Shown: positions 10,058 through 20,171 of the stretch, one piece after another
Numbering within the stretch: position 1 is the stretch's first letter
How the letters are laid out: each line of letters starts with the position of its first letter
NCBI RefSeq assembly: GCF_020055675.1
Contig: NZ_JAIPUS010000012.1
Span: 40,411 to 104,410 of the forward strand
DNA from: Marivita sp.
GTDB lineage: Bacteria; Pseudomonadota; Alphaproteobacteria; Rhodobacterales; Rhodobacteraceae
Reading direction: 5' to 3'
DNA length: 64,000 bases
Notes under the pieces: model-generated
Database searches by the model: none
What the model saw: only the letters and a program-made list of their open reading frames with translations
What the model was told of the DNA's origin: nothing
Program-made: the position numbers and the translations under genes

Positions 10058-10297
10058 ATGGCATCTGATAGACAGAACCTTCAGGACGCGTTCCTGAACC
10101 ACGTCCGCAAGACAAAGGTGCCGGTGACTGTTTTCCTGATCAACGGCGTCAAATTGCAGGGTGTTATCACGTGGTTCGACAATTTCTGCGTGTTGCTGCG
10201 ACGCGACGGGCAGTCACAACTCGTGTACAAGCACGCCATTTCCACGATAATGCCATCACAGACGATCAATCTGTATGACGGCGAAGGCGAAAATTGA
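10058..10297 (+). CDS. hfq: RNA chaperone Hfq
   Basis: 79 aa from the ATG at 10058. The Sm1 motif ([22 protein letters not shown]) and Sm2 region ([13 protein letters not shown], with the conserved YKHA) are intact. Hfq assembles as a hexamer that binds small RNAs and A-rich mRNA and supports post-transcriptional regulation. The C-terminal tail is short, as in alphaproteobacteria. A longer in-frame extension upstream to 9965 is unlikely to be used because the family starts at [10 protein letters not shown] or similar. The next gene, hflX, starts inside the hfq stop codon. Confidence 0.97.
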   Translation: MASDRQNLQDAFLNHVRKTKVPVTVFLINGVKLQGVITWFDNFCVLLRRDGQSQLVYKHAISTIMPSQTINLYDGEGEN

Positions 10298-11568
10298 AGG
10301 AACACGAGACGTCTGTGACCCGCGGATGGGTCCTGCATCCTGACATCACCAGCGACCGGTCGCGCCGCCCCGCCGACCCGGCCCTTGAAGAAGCGGTGTC
10401 CCTGGCCGTGGCCCTGCCGGGCCTCGACGTTGTTGGAAGCGATGTTGTTCGCCTGCCGAAACCGCATCCTGGCGCACTCTTCGGTTCGGGCAAGATCGAA
10501 GAGCTTGCGACGCGGTTCAAAGACCACGAGATCGAGCTTGTCATTGTCGATGGCCCGGTCACGCCGGTCCAACAACGCAACCTCGAAAAGGCCTGGGGGG
10601 TCAAGCTGCTGGACCGCACCGGCCTGATCCTCGAGATCTTCAGCGACCGCGCCGCCACCCGCGAGGGTGTGTTGCAGGTCGAAATGGCCGCGCTCAGCTA
10701 TCAGCGCACCCGGCTGGTGCGCGCCTGGACGCACCTGGAACGGCAACGCGGCGGGCTCGGATTCGTCGGTGGCCCCGGTGAGACCCAGATCGAGGCGGAC
10801 CGCCGCGCCATCGACGATCAGCTGGTGCGCCTGCGTCGTCAGCTTGACAAGGTGGTCAAGACGCGGGGCCTGCACCGCGCCGCGCGCGCCAAGGTCCCCT
10901 ATCCCATCGTGGCGCTGGTGGGCTATACAAACGCCGGAAAATCGACACTCTTCAACCGGCTGACCGGGGCCGAGGTGATGGTCAAGGACATGCTTTTCGC
11001 TACCCTGGACCCGACCATGCGCGCGGTCAAGCTGCCGGATGGCCCCGAGGTGATCCTGTCGGACACGGTGGGTTTCATCAGCGATCTGCCGACCGAACTG
11101 GTGGCCGCGTTCCGCGCGACGCTGGAAGAGGTGCTTGCAGCCGACCTGATCCTGCATGTGCGCGACATCAGCCATGATGCAACGGATGAACAGGCCGACG
11201 ATGTGCGCGATATCCTCAATTCGCTGGGGGTGACCGAAACAACGCCGCTGCTGGAGGTCTGGAACAAGACCGATGCAATGGCCCCCGAAGATCGCGCGGC
11301 CGTGCTGGCGCGCGCGGATCGGGATGCGGGGGTCTTTGCCACCTCGGCGCTCACCGGCGACGGATTGGGGCCACTGCTGGCCGCCGTGAACCGCAGCCTC
11401 GAGGGGGAGCGGCGCGAAGACACGCTCCACCTGGGCTTTGACGAAGGCCGCAAGCGCGCCTGGCTGTTCGACAAGGCACTGGTCGAGGAGGAAAGCCAGG
11501 ACGAGACAGGCTACACGCTCAAAGTGCGCTGGTCCGCCAAGGACGCGCGGCAATTCGAGACGCTTTGA
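10294..11568 (+). CDS. hflX: GTPase HflX
   Basis: 424 aa. The N-terminal HflX domain contains [10 protein letters not shown] and [20 protein letters not shown]. The GTPase domain has G1 [13 protein letters not shown]3 SDTVGFI and G4 NKTD. HflX binds 50S ribosomes and splits stalled or heat-damaged ribosomes. The start used is a TTG that overlaps the hfq TGA (TTGA). A GTG at 10315 is an alternative seven codons in. hfq-hflX is a conserved pair. Confidence 0.95.
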   Translation: MKEHETSVTRGWVLHPDITSDRSRRPADPALEEAVSLAVALPGLDVVGSDVVRLPKPHPGALFGSGKIEELATRFKDHEIELVIVDGPVTPVQQRNLEKAWGVKLLDRTGLILEIFSDRAATREGVLQVEMAALSYQRTRLVRAWTHLERQRGGLGFVGGPGETQIEADRRAIDDQLVRLRRQLDKVVKTRGLHRAARAKVPYPIVALVGYTNAGKSTLFNRLTGAEVMVKDMLFATLDPTMRAVKLPDGPEVILSDTVGFISDLPTELVAAFRATLEEVLAADLILHVRDISHDATDEQADDVRDILNSLGVTETTPLLEVWNKTDAMAPEDRAAVLARADRDAGVFATSALTGDGLGPLLAAVNRSLEGERREDTLHLGFDEGRKRAWLFDKALVEEESQDETGYTLKVRWSAKDARQFETL

Positions 11569-11600
11569 GCGGCTCCAGTGTCCCGGCTTCTCTGGTTCAG

Positions 11601-11690
11601 AAATATCCCGGGGGAGTCGCCCTTGGCGACGGGGGCAGAGCCCCCTTGGCGCGCTTCGCGCGCGCCGGTCGGATGGCCGAAGGCCATCCG
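11601..11690 (+). repeat. Dispersed palindromic repeat, copy 1 (between convergent genes)
   Basis: Three parts can be read: a boundary box AAATATCCCGGGGGAG (11601-11616), a G-rich hairpin GGGGGCAGAGCCCCC (11631-11645), and a distal perfect stem CGGATGGCC/GGCCATCCG around GAA (11670-11690). It fills the gap between hflX and the convergent acylase gene. Related copies are at 35.3-35.5 kb and 51.4 kb. It probably also terminates transcription from one or both sides. Confidence 0.8.
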
Positions 11691-11697
11691 AAGCTTG

Positions 11698-14163
11698 CTA
11701 GTCCCGCACCAGCCGCGTCACGCCAACCGATGCCGCACGGGCAAGGTCTGCGTCCAGCGACATCGGTATATATTCGCCACGCCGCCAAAGCGTGCCCAGA
11801 TCGTCGTAATGCCGGGACAGGAAATGACCCGACTGGCCCGTTGACAGGATAAAGACCGAACTGTCGGGATCGGCGAAATCATAGACCCCGCGATAGGCAG
11901 CGCCGTGTATGTTCTGGAACGGCGTGTCCCCGTCGCCCGATCCGCGTCCGCGCATCAAGGTGTGATCGCCGCCCGATGTGCTTTGGCGAATGTTCACGAA
12001 ATAGCGCAGGACCGGGACATCCCCGAGCACCGGATGGTCGTGTGCGGCTTGATGCGCGTCGCCCCAGCGCAGCGACTCCAGGGCCGTGCCATGGTTTTCC
12101 GAGATCCAGACAAGCGCATCGTCCAGCGCCAGGCGGGCGATGTCCGAGCAGGTCTCCTTGACCGCAGACCGGATGACGTCGCACCAGGCGCTGGCGCCAT
12201 CCACATCGCGGTACACCCGTTCGATGAACAGTGGCTCGACGCGTGTGAACTCGGTGGCCAGCGGCCCCAGGTCGTCCCGGATCAGCCGATCCTGCAAGGC
12301 GCGCAGCCATGCGGAATAGATCAGGGGTTCGGGCAGATGTTCGTTCATCTCGCCGTTCCAGTTGGCCAGCAGCTCGAGCGCGCGTTGGCGCAGGCGGTCG
12401 GCTGTGCCCTCGGGGGCGGCTTCGCCGGTGAACCACAGATCCGCACCGATCAACGGCAGCAATCCCCGCGCGGTGATCGACACGGTGTCCAGCTGCGCTT
12501 CGATAAAGCTGTCGCGGGTGTGGACCTCGCGACCTTGCATCAGGCCTTTCCAGCGCATCACCCGCTGGCTGTCCCCCCACTCATGGCTGACATGCAAGGG
12601 AAAGGGGCGGTCAACGATCTTGTTGTTGGTATTGCCGACGATTCCGCCCGCGGGGTTGCGAAAGACCGGGTTCGCGTCGTTCGGGAAAATCCCCTGCCAG
12701 CGATTTTCGGCGCGCCAGCCAAAGGAGGGCAATCGCCCCTTGCTTTGATGCGCGGCATCGCGGCGGGGCATGGCGCCGATCATCTTCATGGCGATGCTGT
12801 CGCCGTCGATCACGGTCAGGTTTTGCGACGGTGCGACGTAATCCCGCGACGCGTCCAGTGCCTCGTCCACCGATTGCGCATGCATCAGTGCGATGGCCGC
12901 AGATAACGACGTGTCCTGCGGGCTGAGCGCTGTCCAGGACAGGGCCGCCACGTGATCCGGCGGTGTGACGGCGTTCAGATCGAATTGCGTGCCCGGCAGC
13001 ACCGGGCCATTGTCGGTCCAGCGCAGGGTGAGCGTGACTGGGGCGGATTCCTTGATGTTGATGATCGACCGGCGGGTTTCGAAGCGCTTGTACCCGTCCG
13101 GGGTGCGGTATTCCTCGCGGTTGTCTGGGTTAAGCTCTTCGAGAAACAGGTCCTGATCGTCCAGATAGGACGAGGTCAGCCCCCAGGCGATCGCGTCTGA
13201 CCGTCCCGCCATGATCGCCGGGATGCCGGGGATCGATGCGCCGATGACCCCGCCGGAAGACAGTTGCATGCGCGCGAGATACCAGGTCGCGGGGGCAGAG
13301 AATTTCAGGTGCGGGTCATTGGCCATCAGGGTCGAGCCCGTCGCCGACCGCGAGGCATCGGCCGCCCATGCGTTCGATGCGCCGGCGAGGCCGCGTCGGG
13401 CCACCGGCCAGAACAGGGGGTCCGGACCGTTGTCGGCGAATTGGGTCTGCGGTGGCAGCTCGGGCATCAGGGACGCGTACTCGGGAAGTGCAGCAACACC
13501 TTGGCCGGGGATGTCGGGCAGCAGGTCGGCCAAGCGGGTCTCATCGGGCAGGAACAGGGCCAGGCGCGCGCGCAGCACCTCTTCGTTGATGTGACTGGAC
13601 AGCTGCAACGCCATCAGTTTCACCAAGGCAATCGAATCTGCCGGTTGCCACTGGGCAAGCGGGGCGTTGAAGACAAAGAACTCGGGAGCTCCGCGGCCAA
13701 GGCTGTCGCGGTTGATCTCGGTGATGCGGGCATTCACGCCGGCGGAATAGGCGTCCAGAGCGTCGCGCGTGCGCGCGTCCTGCGCATCCACCGACCGGAC
13801 CGCCTGCGTATGGATATCCAGCCTGCGCAGCAGCTTGTCCGTCTCCACCGTGCGGGAGCCGAAGATTTCTGACAGCCGTCCCTGCGCGGTGCGGCGCAGC
13901 AGCGTCATTTGCCAAAGACGGTCCTGCGCATGGGCATAGCCAAGCGCGAAGAACGCGTCGCGGTCCGAGGCGGGAAAGATGTGCGGCACGCCCGAGTTGT
14001 CGCGCACGATTTCGACGTCGGCGGTCACGCCGGAGACCGTAACTGTCTTGTCGTATTCGGGCAGGGACCGCGACGCGAGATAGTAGACCGTCAGAACGCC
14101 GAGGGTGCCCAGAACAAGGGCTGCGGTGGTCAGCCACACCAATGCTCTGAAGATCACGGCCAC
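11698..14163 (-). CDS. Penicillin acylase family (Ntn-hydrolase) protein
   Basis: About 821 aa from the GTG at 14163, which follows AAAGGTAAAG. Reading further upstream to 14205 is possible but lacks support. An N-terminal hydrophobic segment (ALVWLTTAALVLGTLGVL) is a signal or anchor for export. The alpha region contains DNSGVPHIFP and HAQDRLWQM. The autocatalytic Ser is in GASNAW (about residue 263 from this start), followed by NDPHL, as in penicillin and acyl-homoserine-lactone acylases. Family enzymes hydrolyse amides in the periplasm after self-cleavage into alpha and beta chains. The substrate here is unknown, and quorum-signal acylase activity is only one possibility. Confidence 0.88.
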   Translation of the reverse strand: MAVIFRALVWLTTAALVLGTLGVLTVYYLASRSLPEYDKTVTVSGVTADVEIVRDNSGVPHIFPASDRDAFFALGYAHAQDRLWQMTLLRRTAQGRLSEIFGSRTVETDKLLRRLDIHTQAVRSVDAQDARTRDALDAYSAGVNARITEINRDSLGRGAPEFFVFNAPLAQWQPADSIALVKLMALQLSSHINEEVLRARLALFLPDETRLADLLPDIPGQGVAALPEYASLMPELPPQTQFADNGPDPLFWPVARRGLAGASNAWAADASRSATGSTLMANDPHLKFSAPATWYLARMQLSSGGVIGASIPGIPAIMAGRSDAIAWGLTSSYLDDQDLFLEELNPDNREEYRTPDGYKRFETRRSIINIKESAPVTLTLRWTDNGPVLPGTQFDLNAVTPPDHVAALSWTALSPQDTSLSAAIALMHAQSVDEALDASRDYVAPSQNLTVIDGDSIAMKMIGAMPRRDAAHQSKGRLPSFGWRAENRWQGIFPNDANPVFRNPAGGIVGNTNNKIVDRPFPLHVSHEWGDSQRVMRWKGLMQGREVHTRDSFIEAQLDTVSITARGLLPLIGADLWFTGEAAPEGTADRLRQRALELLANWNGEMNEHLPEPLIYSAWLRALQDRLIRDDLGPLATEFTRVEPLFIERVYRDVDGASAWCDVIRSAVKETCSDIARLALDDALVWISENHGTALESLRWGDAHQAAHDHPVLGDVPVLRYFVNIRQSTSGGDHTLMRGRGSGDGDTPFQNIHGAAYRGVYDFADPDSSVFILSTGQSGHFLSRHYDDLGTLWRRGEYIPMSLDADLARAASVGVTRLVRD

Positions 14164-14320
14164 GTCGTCTTTACCTTTCAAACCGGGACACAGGCCCGCT
14201 TGCACCGTCCTGCGAAGGGCCTACAGAACACGCAGCCCCTTGCCAAGGGGGCGGCGCGGCGTCAGGTAAAGACCGCAAGAGTTTACCACGCAAGACACCA
14301 GGGAAAAGGGAGCACGCGAC

Positions 14321-15193
14321 ATGGCAAAGCTGGCATTTTTGGGATTGGGGGTCATGGGGTATCCAATGGCGGGACACCTTGTGAAAGCGGGCCATGACGT
14401 GACAGTGTTCAACCGAACGACGTCCAAGGCCGAGGCCTGGGTCGACGCACATGGTGGCGCGCACGAAGTGACACCGCGCAAGGCGGCCCAGGGGTGCGAT
14501 TTCGTGATGTCCTGTGTCGGCAATGACGGCGACCTGCGCAGCGTCTGTCTGGGCGAGGAGGGTGCCTTTGCCGGAATGCCCGATGGCAGTGTCTTTGTTG
14601 ATCACACCACGGTGTCTGCCAAGGTCACCCGAGAGCTGTTCGATGCGGCGGCGGCCAAGGGCATTGCCTTTGTCGATGCGCCGATCTCGGGCGGCCAGGC
14701 CGGCGCGGAGAACGGTGCGTTGTCGGTCATGTGTGGCGGCGAACAGGATGCCTATGACAGGGCGGAGCCGGTCATCGGCGCCTATGCGCGGATTTGCCGG
14801 CGTATTGGCGACAGCGGTGCCGGGCAGATGACCAAGATGTGCAACCAGATCGCGATCGCCGGTCTGGTTCAGGGCCTGAGCGAATCACTGCATTTTGCCG
14901 AAAAAGCGGGGCTTGACGGCCGTGCCGTGGTCGAGGTGATCAGCCAGGGTGCGGCCGGGTCCTGGCAGATGCAGAACCGCCATGAGACGATGCTGGAGGA
15001 CGCGTTCGAGCACGGGTTTGCCGTTGACTGGATGCGCAAGGATCTGGGTATTTGCCTTGATGCAGGCGACGAGGTCGGCGCGTCCTTGCCTGTGACGGCG
15101 CTTGTCGATCAGTTCTACAAGGATGTGCAAAAACTTGGCGGCGGTCGCTGGGACACATCGAGCCTGATCAAGCGCCTGCGCGCGATGGGCTGA
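14321..15193 (+). CDS. 3-hydroxyisobutyrate dehydrogenase family NAD(P)-dependent oxidoreductase
   Basis: 290 aa. The N-terminal Rossmann motif is GLGVMGYPMAGHLVKAGH. The family signature DAPISGGQAGAENGAL lies near residue 120, and the catalytic Lys is in GAGQMTKMCNQ near residue 170. The length fits the beta-hydroxyacid dehydrogenase family (3-hydroxyisobutyrate, tartronate semialdehyde, 6-phosphogluconate-like). No neighbouring valine-degradation genes support calling it mmsB, so the substrate is left open. Confidence 0.85.
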   Translation: MAKLAFLGLGVMGYPMAGHLVKAGHDVTVFNRTTSKAEAWVDAHGGAHEVTPRKAAQGCDFVMSCVGNDGDLRSVCLGEEGAFAGMPDGSVFVDHTTVSAKVTRELFDAAAAKGIAFVDAPISGGQAGAENGALSVMCGGEQDAYDRAEPVIGAYARICRRIGDSGAGQMTKMCNQIAIAGLVQGLSESLHFAEKAGLDGRAVVEVISQGAAGSWQMQNRHETMLEDAFEHGFAVDWMRKDLGICLDAGDEVGASLPVTALVDQFYKDVQKLGGGRWDTSSLIKRLRAMG

Positions 15194-15201
15194 TGCCGGG
15201 T

Positions 15202-15225
15202 GGTGGATGCGTCGGTGCATCCACC
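15202..15225. terminator. Hairpin between convergent genes, possible weak terminator
   Basis: Perfect 9-bp arms GGTGGATGC and GCATCCACC enclose GTCGGT. Only a short GTTTCC follows, so termination would be weak. Its location between the convergent dehydrogenase and TspO-like genes is what supports the call. Confidence 0.45.
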
Positions 15226-15250
15226 GTTTCCGGTGACGGAAACGGGCCCG

Positions 15251-15952
15251 CTATTCGGTATCGGTGCCGCGCAGCGCGAGGATCGCCATGATGCCGATCC
15301 CGCACAGCCCAACCACCGCGATATTGATGGGGGCCGTGTTGGCCACGATCACGCCAACCAGGGCCCAGATGACGGTGATGCCGTATTCCGGAGCCCGGTG
15401 CAGGCGATACTGGGCGACAAGCGCGATCACCAGTCCCACCGACAGCGCGACAATGGCCGACCATGTGCCGCTGAGCAGGCCATAGCCCCCCAGCAAGAGG
15501 CCGATGGAGACCGAGGAGGCGGCTGTCAGCCAACCGGCATAGATGGCCACCGGTGTTTGCTGGAGCCAACGGTCGGTGTCACCGACGCGAAACAGGCTGA
15601 CAAAGGCCGCAGCCAGCATGATCCAGATCAGCACGGTCGCCATGACGGGTGACAGCGTGGCCACTGGCAGCCAGGTTGCCCCGACAGCCAGGCTCAGCAC
15701 CAGCGGCGGGCGCATTGCGGCCCAGTCGGGATCGTCCGAGCGTCTGAGCAACCCGAACGCCGCCCCGACAATAAGCCAGAGATAGATCAGCCCCCAGATC
15801 GAGAAGGCATAGCCGGCGGGCTGCACCGGTGGATCATCCTGCGGCACGGGGAACTGGTCGGGTTCAAAGCCATTGAACCCGGAGGTAAACCACGGGGATG
15901 CCGCGAAACACAGTGCCGCGAGAAGAACCAATCCTGCCCAGACGCGTGTCAT
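15251..15952 (-). CDS. TspO/MBR-like tryptophan-rich integral membrane protein
   Basis: 233 aa with six or more hydrophobic segments and a high Trp content. PAGYAFSIWGLIYLWL resembles the first conserved block of tryptophan-rich sensory (TspO-like) proteins, which bind tetrapyrroles. The match is weak and the protein is longer than canonical TspO (about 160 aa), so a distant relative or an uncharacterised membrane protein is possible. It starts two bases after the serS stop on the same strand and is probably co-transcribed with it. Confidence 0.55.
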   Translation of the reverse strand: MTRVWAGLVLLAALCFAASPWFTSGFNGFEPDQFPVPQDDPPVQPAGYAFSIWGLIYLWLIVGAAFGLLRRSDDPDWAAMRPPLVLSLAVGATWLPVATLSPVMATVLIWIMLAAAFVSLFRVGDTDRWLQQTPVAIYAGWLTAASSVSIGLLLGGYGLLSGTWSAIVALSVGLVIALVAQYRLHRAPEYGITVIWALVGVIVANTAPINIAVVGLCGIGIMAILALRGTDTE

Positions 15953-15954
15953 AG

Positions 15955-17247
15955 CTACTCCATTCTACCATCTGCCGAGATCCGGGTCTTGCCCCCGAGC
16001 CACGGATGCAGGGCCTCCGGCAAAGTCACCGAGCCGTCGGCCTCTTGTCCATTTTCCAGAACCGCGATCAGGCAGCGCCCGACGGCAAGCCCCGATCCGT
16101 TGAGCGTGTGGACGAAATCCGGCTTGCCGCCGCCGGACGGCTTGAAGCGGGCATTCATGCGCCGCGCCTGGAAGTCGCCACAGACCGAGACCGAGCTGAT
16201 CTCGCGGTAGGCGTTCTGACCGGGCAGCCAGACCTCGATGTCATGGGTCCGCCGGGCGCCGAAGCCCATGTCGCCGGTGCACAGCACGACCGTCCGATAA
16301 GGCAGGCCAAGCCGTTCAAGGATGCCTTGCGCGCATCCGGTCATCCGGTCCAGCTCGGCGCGGCTGTGATCGGGATGGGTGATCGACACCATCTCGACCT
16401 TTTCGAACTGGTGCTGGCGCAGCATTCCGGCGGTGTCGCGCCCGGCGCTGCCCGCCTCTGAGCGGAAGCATTGCGTGTGCGCGACGTAGCGGCGGGGCAG
16501 GCTGTCTTCGTCCACGGTCTCGCCATTGACGATATTGGTCAGAGTGACCTCGGCGGTAGGCACCAGCCACCAGCCATTGGTGGTTCTGTAGCTGTCCTCG
16601 CCAAATTTCGGCAACTGGCCTGTGCCCAGCATCATCTCGTCGCGCACCAGCACCGGTGTCCAGGTCTCGGCCAGCCCGTTTTCGCCGATATGCGTGTCCA
16701 GCATGAACTGCGCCAGCGCGCGATGCACGCGGGCCACCGCGCCGGACATCACGACAAAGCGCGATCCCGACAGCTTGGCGGCGGTCTCGAAATCCATGCC
16801 GGGTTGAACGCCCGCGATGTCGTAATGCTCTTTCGGCTGGAAATCGAACGTGCGCGCCGTGCCCCAGTCATAGATCTGCACGTTGTCTTCTTCGTCGGTA
16901 CCGCCGGGCACATCGTCGAAGGGCAGGTTGGGCAGACCCAGCAGCAGGGTTTGCAGCGTCTCGTCCATTTCCTTGGCGCGGGCCTGCATCTCTGCAACCG
17001 CGGTCTTCTTGGCGGAGACCTCGTCCCGCAGGCGCTGGAACGCGGCATCGTCGCCCGACGCTTTTGCCTTGCCGATTTCCTTGGCGGCGCGGTTCTGATC
17101 GGCCTGCGCGGTTTCGGCTTCGAGAATCGCCGCGCGACGTGCCTCGTCGATCCGAAGCACTTCGGACGAAACCGGCTCCAATCCACGGCGCGACAGGGCA
17201 GCGTCAAACGCGGCGGGGGCCTCGCGGATGGCTCGGATGTCATGCAT
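15955..17247 (-). CDS. serS: Seryl-tRNA synthetase
   Basis: 430 aa from the ATG at 17247 ([11 protein letters not shown]). The N-terminal coiled-coil tRNA-binding arm covers about residues 30-105. The class II catalytic core has motif 2 ([17 protein letters not shown]) and motif 3 ([10 protein letters not shown]). It charges tRNA-Ser and tRNA-Sec with serine. An in-frame extension to 17271 is possible but the family begins at MHDI. Confidence 0.97.
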   Translation of the reverse strand: MHDIRAIREAPAAFDAALSRRGLEPVSSEVLRIDEARRAAILEAETAQADQNRAAKEIGKAKASGDDAAFQRLRDEVSAKKTAVAEMQARAKEMDETLQTLLLGLPNLPFDDVPGGTDEEDNVQIYDWGTARTFDFQPKEHYDIAGVQPGMDFETAAKLSGSRFVVMSGAVARVHRALAQFMLDTHIGENGLAETWTPVLVRDEMMLGTGQLPKFGEDSYRTTNGWWLVPTAEVTLTNIVNGETVDEDSLPRRYVAHTQCFRSEAGSAGRDTAGMLRQHQFEKVEMVSITHPDHSRAELDRMTGCAQGILERLGLPYRTVVLCTGDMGFGARRTHDIEVWLPGQNAYREISSVSVCGDFQARRMNARFKPSGGGKPDFVHTLNGSGLAVGRCLIAVLENGQEADGSVTLPEALHPWLGGKTRISADGRME

Positions 17248-17319
17248 GGGTCTCGTCCTTCTGACTCGCATCTGTGTTGCCGCGCCTTATGCACCGGAAT
17301 GCAATGCTTTGGTAGGGGG

Positions 17320-17979
17320 TCAGCGCGATAGCAGCCGCGATACCGGAACCGCCAATGCGCCGGGCTGTCCCATGGCGCTGATCACCGCGGTGACGGTCCA
17401 TTCCGCGCCGGCCCTGGCCATGACCGGCCCCCCGGAATTTCCCGGCAAAACCGGGCAGTCGAGGCGCAACAGCGCCGATGCGAAGCGGCCCGTGCAGGTA
17501 AACGACGCGCTGAGCATATGTGGCCGGCGGTTCGAATAGCCGATGACGGCAAACGGCGGTCCGGCAGCGTCGCGATCGACGCGCAGCGGTGCGACCGTGG
17601 ACGGGCGCGCCAGGGTCAGCAGCGCGACATCGTAGCGAATATCGAGCGTGCCATCTGCATAGGCGCGGGGATGCACCCAGATTGATGCGCCATCCACGCT
17701 GTCGGCGGCCGTCCCGCGCATCCAGCCCGCGACGAAGGTGATGTCTTCGGGGCGGGGGCCGAGCCCATCCACACCGGACACGCAATGCGCCGCCGTCAGA
17801 ACGGTGTCGGGCGCAATCAGCGCCCCGGTGCACATGTCCCGTGTGCGGTAGCCGGCGGTGTTGATCCGGCCAATGGCCTGCCACGCCGCGTGATCATCGG
17901 CCGGCAGGACGGGCAGGTCCTGCGCCCGCACGACAGGGGCGAGGCAAACAAGCAAAGCAGCGACAAGACACCGGACCAT
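17320..17979 (-). CDS. Secreted trypsin-like serine protease
   Basis: 219 aa from the ATG at 17979. A classical signal peptide (MVRCLVAALLVCLAPVVRAQ) is followed by an S1-type domain with the full triad: His65 in TAAHC, Asp117 in YDVALLTL and Ser182 in GNSGGPV. It is predicted to be periplasmic or secreted. The small size and absence of PDZ domains separate it from DegP/HtrA. The substrate is unknown. Confidence 0.85.
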   Translation of the reverse strand: MVRCLVAALLVCLAPVVRAQDLPVLPADDHAAWQAIGRINTAGYRTRDMCTGALIAPDTVLTAAHCVSGVDGLGPRPEDITFVAGWMRGTAADSVDGASIWVHPRAYADGTLDIRYDVALLTLARPSTVAPLRVDRDAAGPPFAVIGYSNRRPHMLSASFTCTGRFASALLRLDCPVLPGNSGGPVMARAGAEWTVTAVISAMGQPGALAVPVSRLLSR

Positions 17980-18174
17980 GGCGCGATGTAAGACGCAATT
18001 TGCCCTCAGCCACAAGGCATGCTGTCCCGGCCGCGGCCGAATTTCGCCCGTTGCGCCATCGGCCCGTGCGCGCGTCGAAGCCGCCTTGCAAAGCATGGCA
18101 CGGCAACATAGGTTCCGCGCAAATTACCGGTCTGACATGCGGGGTGTGCCCCGCCATCTTCAAGGAGCACGCTC

Positions 18175-18462
18175 ATGGACGGCAACGCCATTGCCCAGTT
18201 TATCCCGCTTATCCTGATTTTCGCGATCATGTATTTCCTGCTGATCCGTCCGCAGCAGAAAAAGATGAAAGAGCATCAGAAAATGGTCGAAAACCTGCGC
18301 CGCGGCGACGTTGTCGTGACCCAGGGCGGGTTGATCGGCAAGGTGATCAAGGTGAAGGAAAACAACGAGCTGGATGTCGAAATCGCAGATGGTGTGAAGG
18401 TGCGCGTGGTGCAGAGCACCATCGCTCAGGTCACCTCCAAGACAGAGCCGGCCAACACCTGA
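18175..18462 (+). CDS. yajC: Sec translocon accessory protein YajC
   Basis: 95 aa. One N-terminal membrane helix (FIPLILIFAIMYFLLIRPQQKK) carries the family hallmark RPQQKKMKEHQ. A small cytoplasmic domain with GDVVVTQGGLIGKV follows. YajC associates with SecDF in the inner membrane. secD begins 32 bases downstream, the standard arrangement. An SD-like CAAGGAG precedes the start. Confidence 0.96.
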   Translation: MDGNAIAQFIPLILIFAIMYFLLIRPQQKKMKEHQKMVENLRRGDVVVTQGGLIGKVIKVKENNELDVEIADGVKVRVVQSTIAQVTSKTEPANT

Positions 18463-18494
18463 TTCCTTCCTGAACCGCATCGGATCATCCGCCC

Positions 18495-20153
18495 ATGTTG
18501 CAGATCGACCTATGGAAGCGCATCCTGATCTGGGCCACTGTAGCGGTGGGTCTGGGGCTGGCGCTTCCCAATCTATTTTATCCGCGTGTCGAGCAGCATA
18601 ACGATGCCGTTGCGGCCATCGAACAATCTGGCGAGACGCCCGAACGGCTGGCGCAGAGCGCCGGCTGGCCCGACTTCCTGCCCTCTGGCCTGGTAAACCT
18701 GGGCCTTGACTTGCGTGGCGGGGCGCATCTTCTGGCAGAGGTGAAGGTCGAGGACGTCTATGCATCGCGGCTTGAGGCGTTGTGGCCGGATGTGCGCGAC
18801 GTCTTGCGCCCAGAGCGGGCGACCGTTGGCACAATCCGCCTTCAGGAGTCCGATCCCGGAGAGCTGCGGGTAAGCATTTCACAACCCGAAGGCATGGAGC
18901 GTGCGCTTCAGCTGGTGCGCGGGTTGGCGCAGCCCGTGGCGTCGCTTAGCGGGTCGGTGAGCAACGATCTGACCGTGCGCGCCGACGGGTCGGACATCGT
19001 CGTGACCCTGTCGGAGGCTGAACAGATCGCCACCGATGAACGCACGATGCAGCAAAGCCTTGAAATCATCCGCCGCCGCATCGACGAGGTCGGCACGCGC
19101 GAGCCGACGATCCAGCGGCAGGGCAGCGACCGGATCCTGATCCAGGTGCCGGGAATCGGCTCCGCCGCCGAGTTGAAAGAGATCATCGGCACCACCGCAC
19201 AGCTGACATTCCAGCCGGTTGTGGGGCGCACGGATGATGCCGATGCGCGCGCCGGTGTCGGCAACGAGATCCTGCCTTACCTGGACCAGGACGGATATGT
19301 CATCCTGGAACAAGCGCCCGTCGTGACCGGTGATGAATTGGTCGATGCGCAGCCGGCCTTCGATCAGAACGGCCGTCCGGCTGTCAATTTCCGGTTCAAT
19401 CCGGCTGGTGCGCGGGACTTCGGGGATTACACGGCGGCCAATGTTGGCAATCCGTTCGCCATCGTGCTGGACAACGAGGTTCTGTCCGACCCGGTGATCC
19501 AGAGCCATATTCCGGGGGGGTCGGGGATCATCACCGGCAATTTCACCGTCGAGGAGAGCACCCAACTGGCGGTGCTGCTGCGCGCCGGTGCCCTGCCTGC
19601 CGGCATGGATTTCCTGGAAGAGCGGACCATCGGCCCGGAACTGGGCCAGGACAGCATCGAGGCCGGGCGCATTGCGACCATCATCGCCTTTGTCGCTGTG
19701 CTTGTGTTCATGGGGCTCAGTTACGGGCTGTTCGGGCTTTTTGCCAATACGGCGCTGATCATCAACATCGGGCTGATCTTCGGGTTGCTGAGCCTGATCG
19801 GCGCAACGCTCACGCTGCCCGGTATCGCGGGGATCGTGTTGACGGTCGGCATGGCGGTGGATGCCAACGTGCTGATCTTTGAAAGGATCCGCGAGGAATT
19901 GAAGACCGCCAAGGGACCGGCCCGCGCCATCGAGCTGGGCTACGAAAAGGCGCTGTCGGCCATTCTGGACGCCAATATTACCACGTTCATCACGGCGACG
20001 ATCCTTTTTGTCATGGGCTCTGGCCCGGTGCGCGGCTTTGCGATCACGCTGGGCCTGGGGATCCTGACATCGGTCTTCACCGCCATCTTTGTCACCCGGC
20101 TTCTGATCGTGATGTGGTTTGAACGCCGTCGCCCCAAGACAATCGAAGTTTAG
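18495..20153 (+). CDS. secD: Protein translocase subunit SecD
   Basis: 552 aa. An N-terminal membrane helix is followed by a large periplasmic domain with LGLDLRGGAHLL near residue 70. Five C-terminal membrane segments include GMAVDANVLIFERIREE and the Gly-rich stretch of the RND-type core. SecD works with SecF and YajC, using the proton-motive force to pull exported proteins into the periplasm. secF follows 18 bases later. Confidence 0.97.
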   Translation: MLQIDLWKRILIWATVAVGLGLALPNLFYPRVEQHNDAVAAIEQSGETPERLAQSAGWPDFLPSGLVNLGLDLRGGAHLLAEVKVEDVYASRLEALWPDVRDVLRPERATVGTIRLQESDPGELRVSISQPEGMERALQLVRGLAQPVASLSGSVSNDLTVRADGSDIVVTLSEAEQIATDERTMQQSLEIIRRRIDEVGTREPTIQRQGSDRILIQVPGIGSAAELKEIIGTTAQLTFQPVVGRTDDADARAGVGNEILPYLDQDGYVILEQAPVVTGDELVDAQPAFDQNGRPAVNFRFNPAGARDFGDYTAANVGNPFAIVLDNEVLSDPVIQSHIPGGSGIITGNFTVEESTQLAVLLRAGALPAGMDFLEERTIGPELGQDSIEAGRIATIIAFVAVLVFMGLSYGLFGLFANTALIINIGLIFGLLSLIGATLTLPGIAGIVLTVGMAVDANVLIFERIREELKTAKGPARAIELGYEKALSAILDANITTFITATILFVMGSGPVRGFAITLGLGILTSVFTAIFVTRLLIVMWFERRRPKTIEV

Positions 20154-20171
20154 AGAAGGGCTCGGCCTGAT

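Noticed and set aside
10081..11553. Minus-strand frame of about 490 codons over hfq-hflX
   Set aside because: Composition is that of an antisense shadow (His, Arg, Gln-rich) and it covers two conserved genes.
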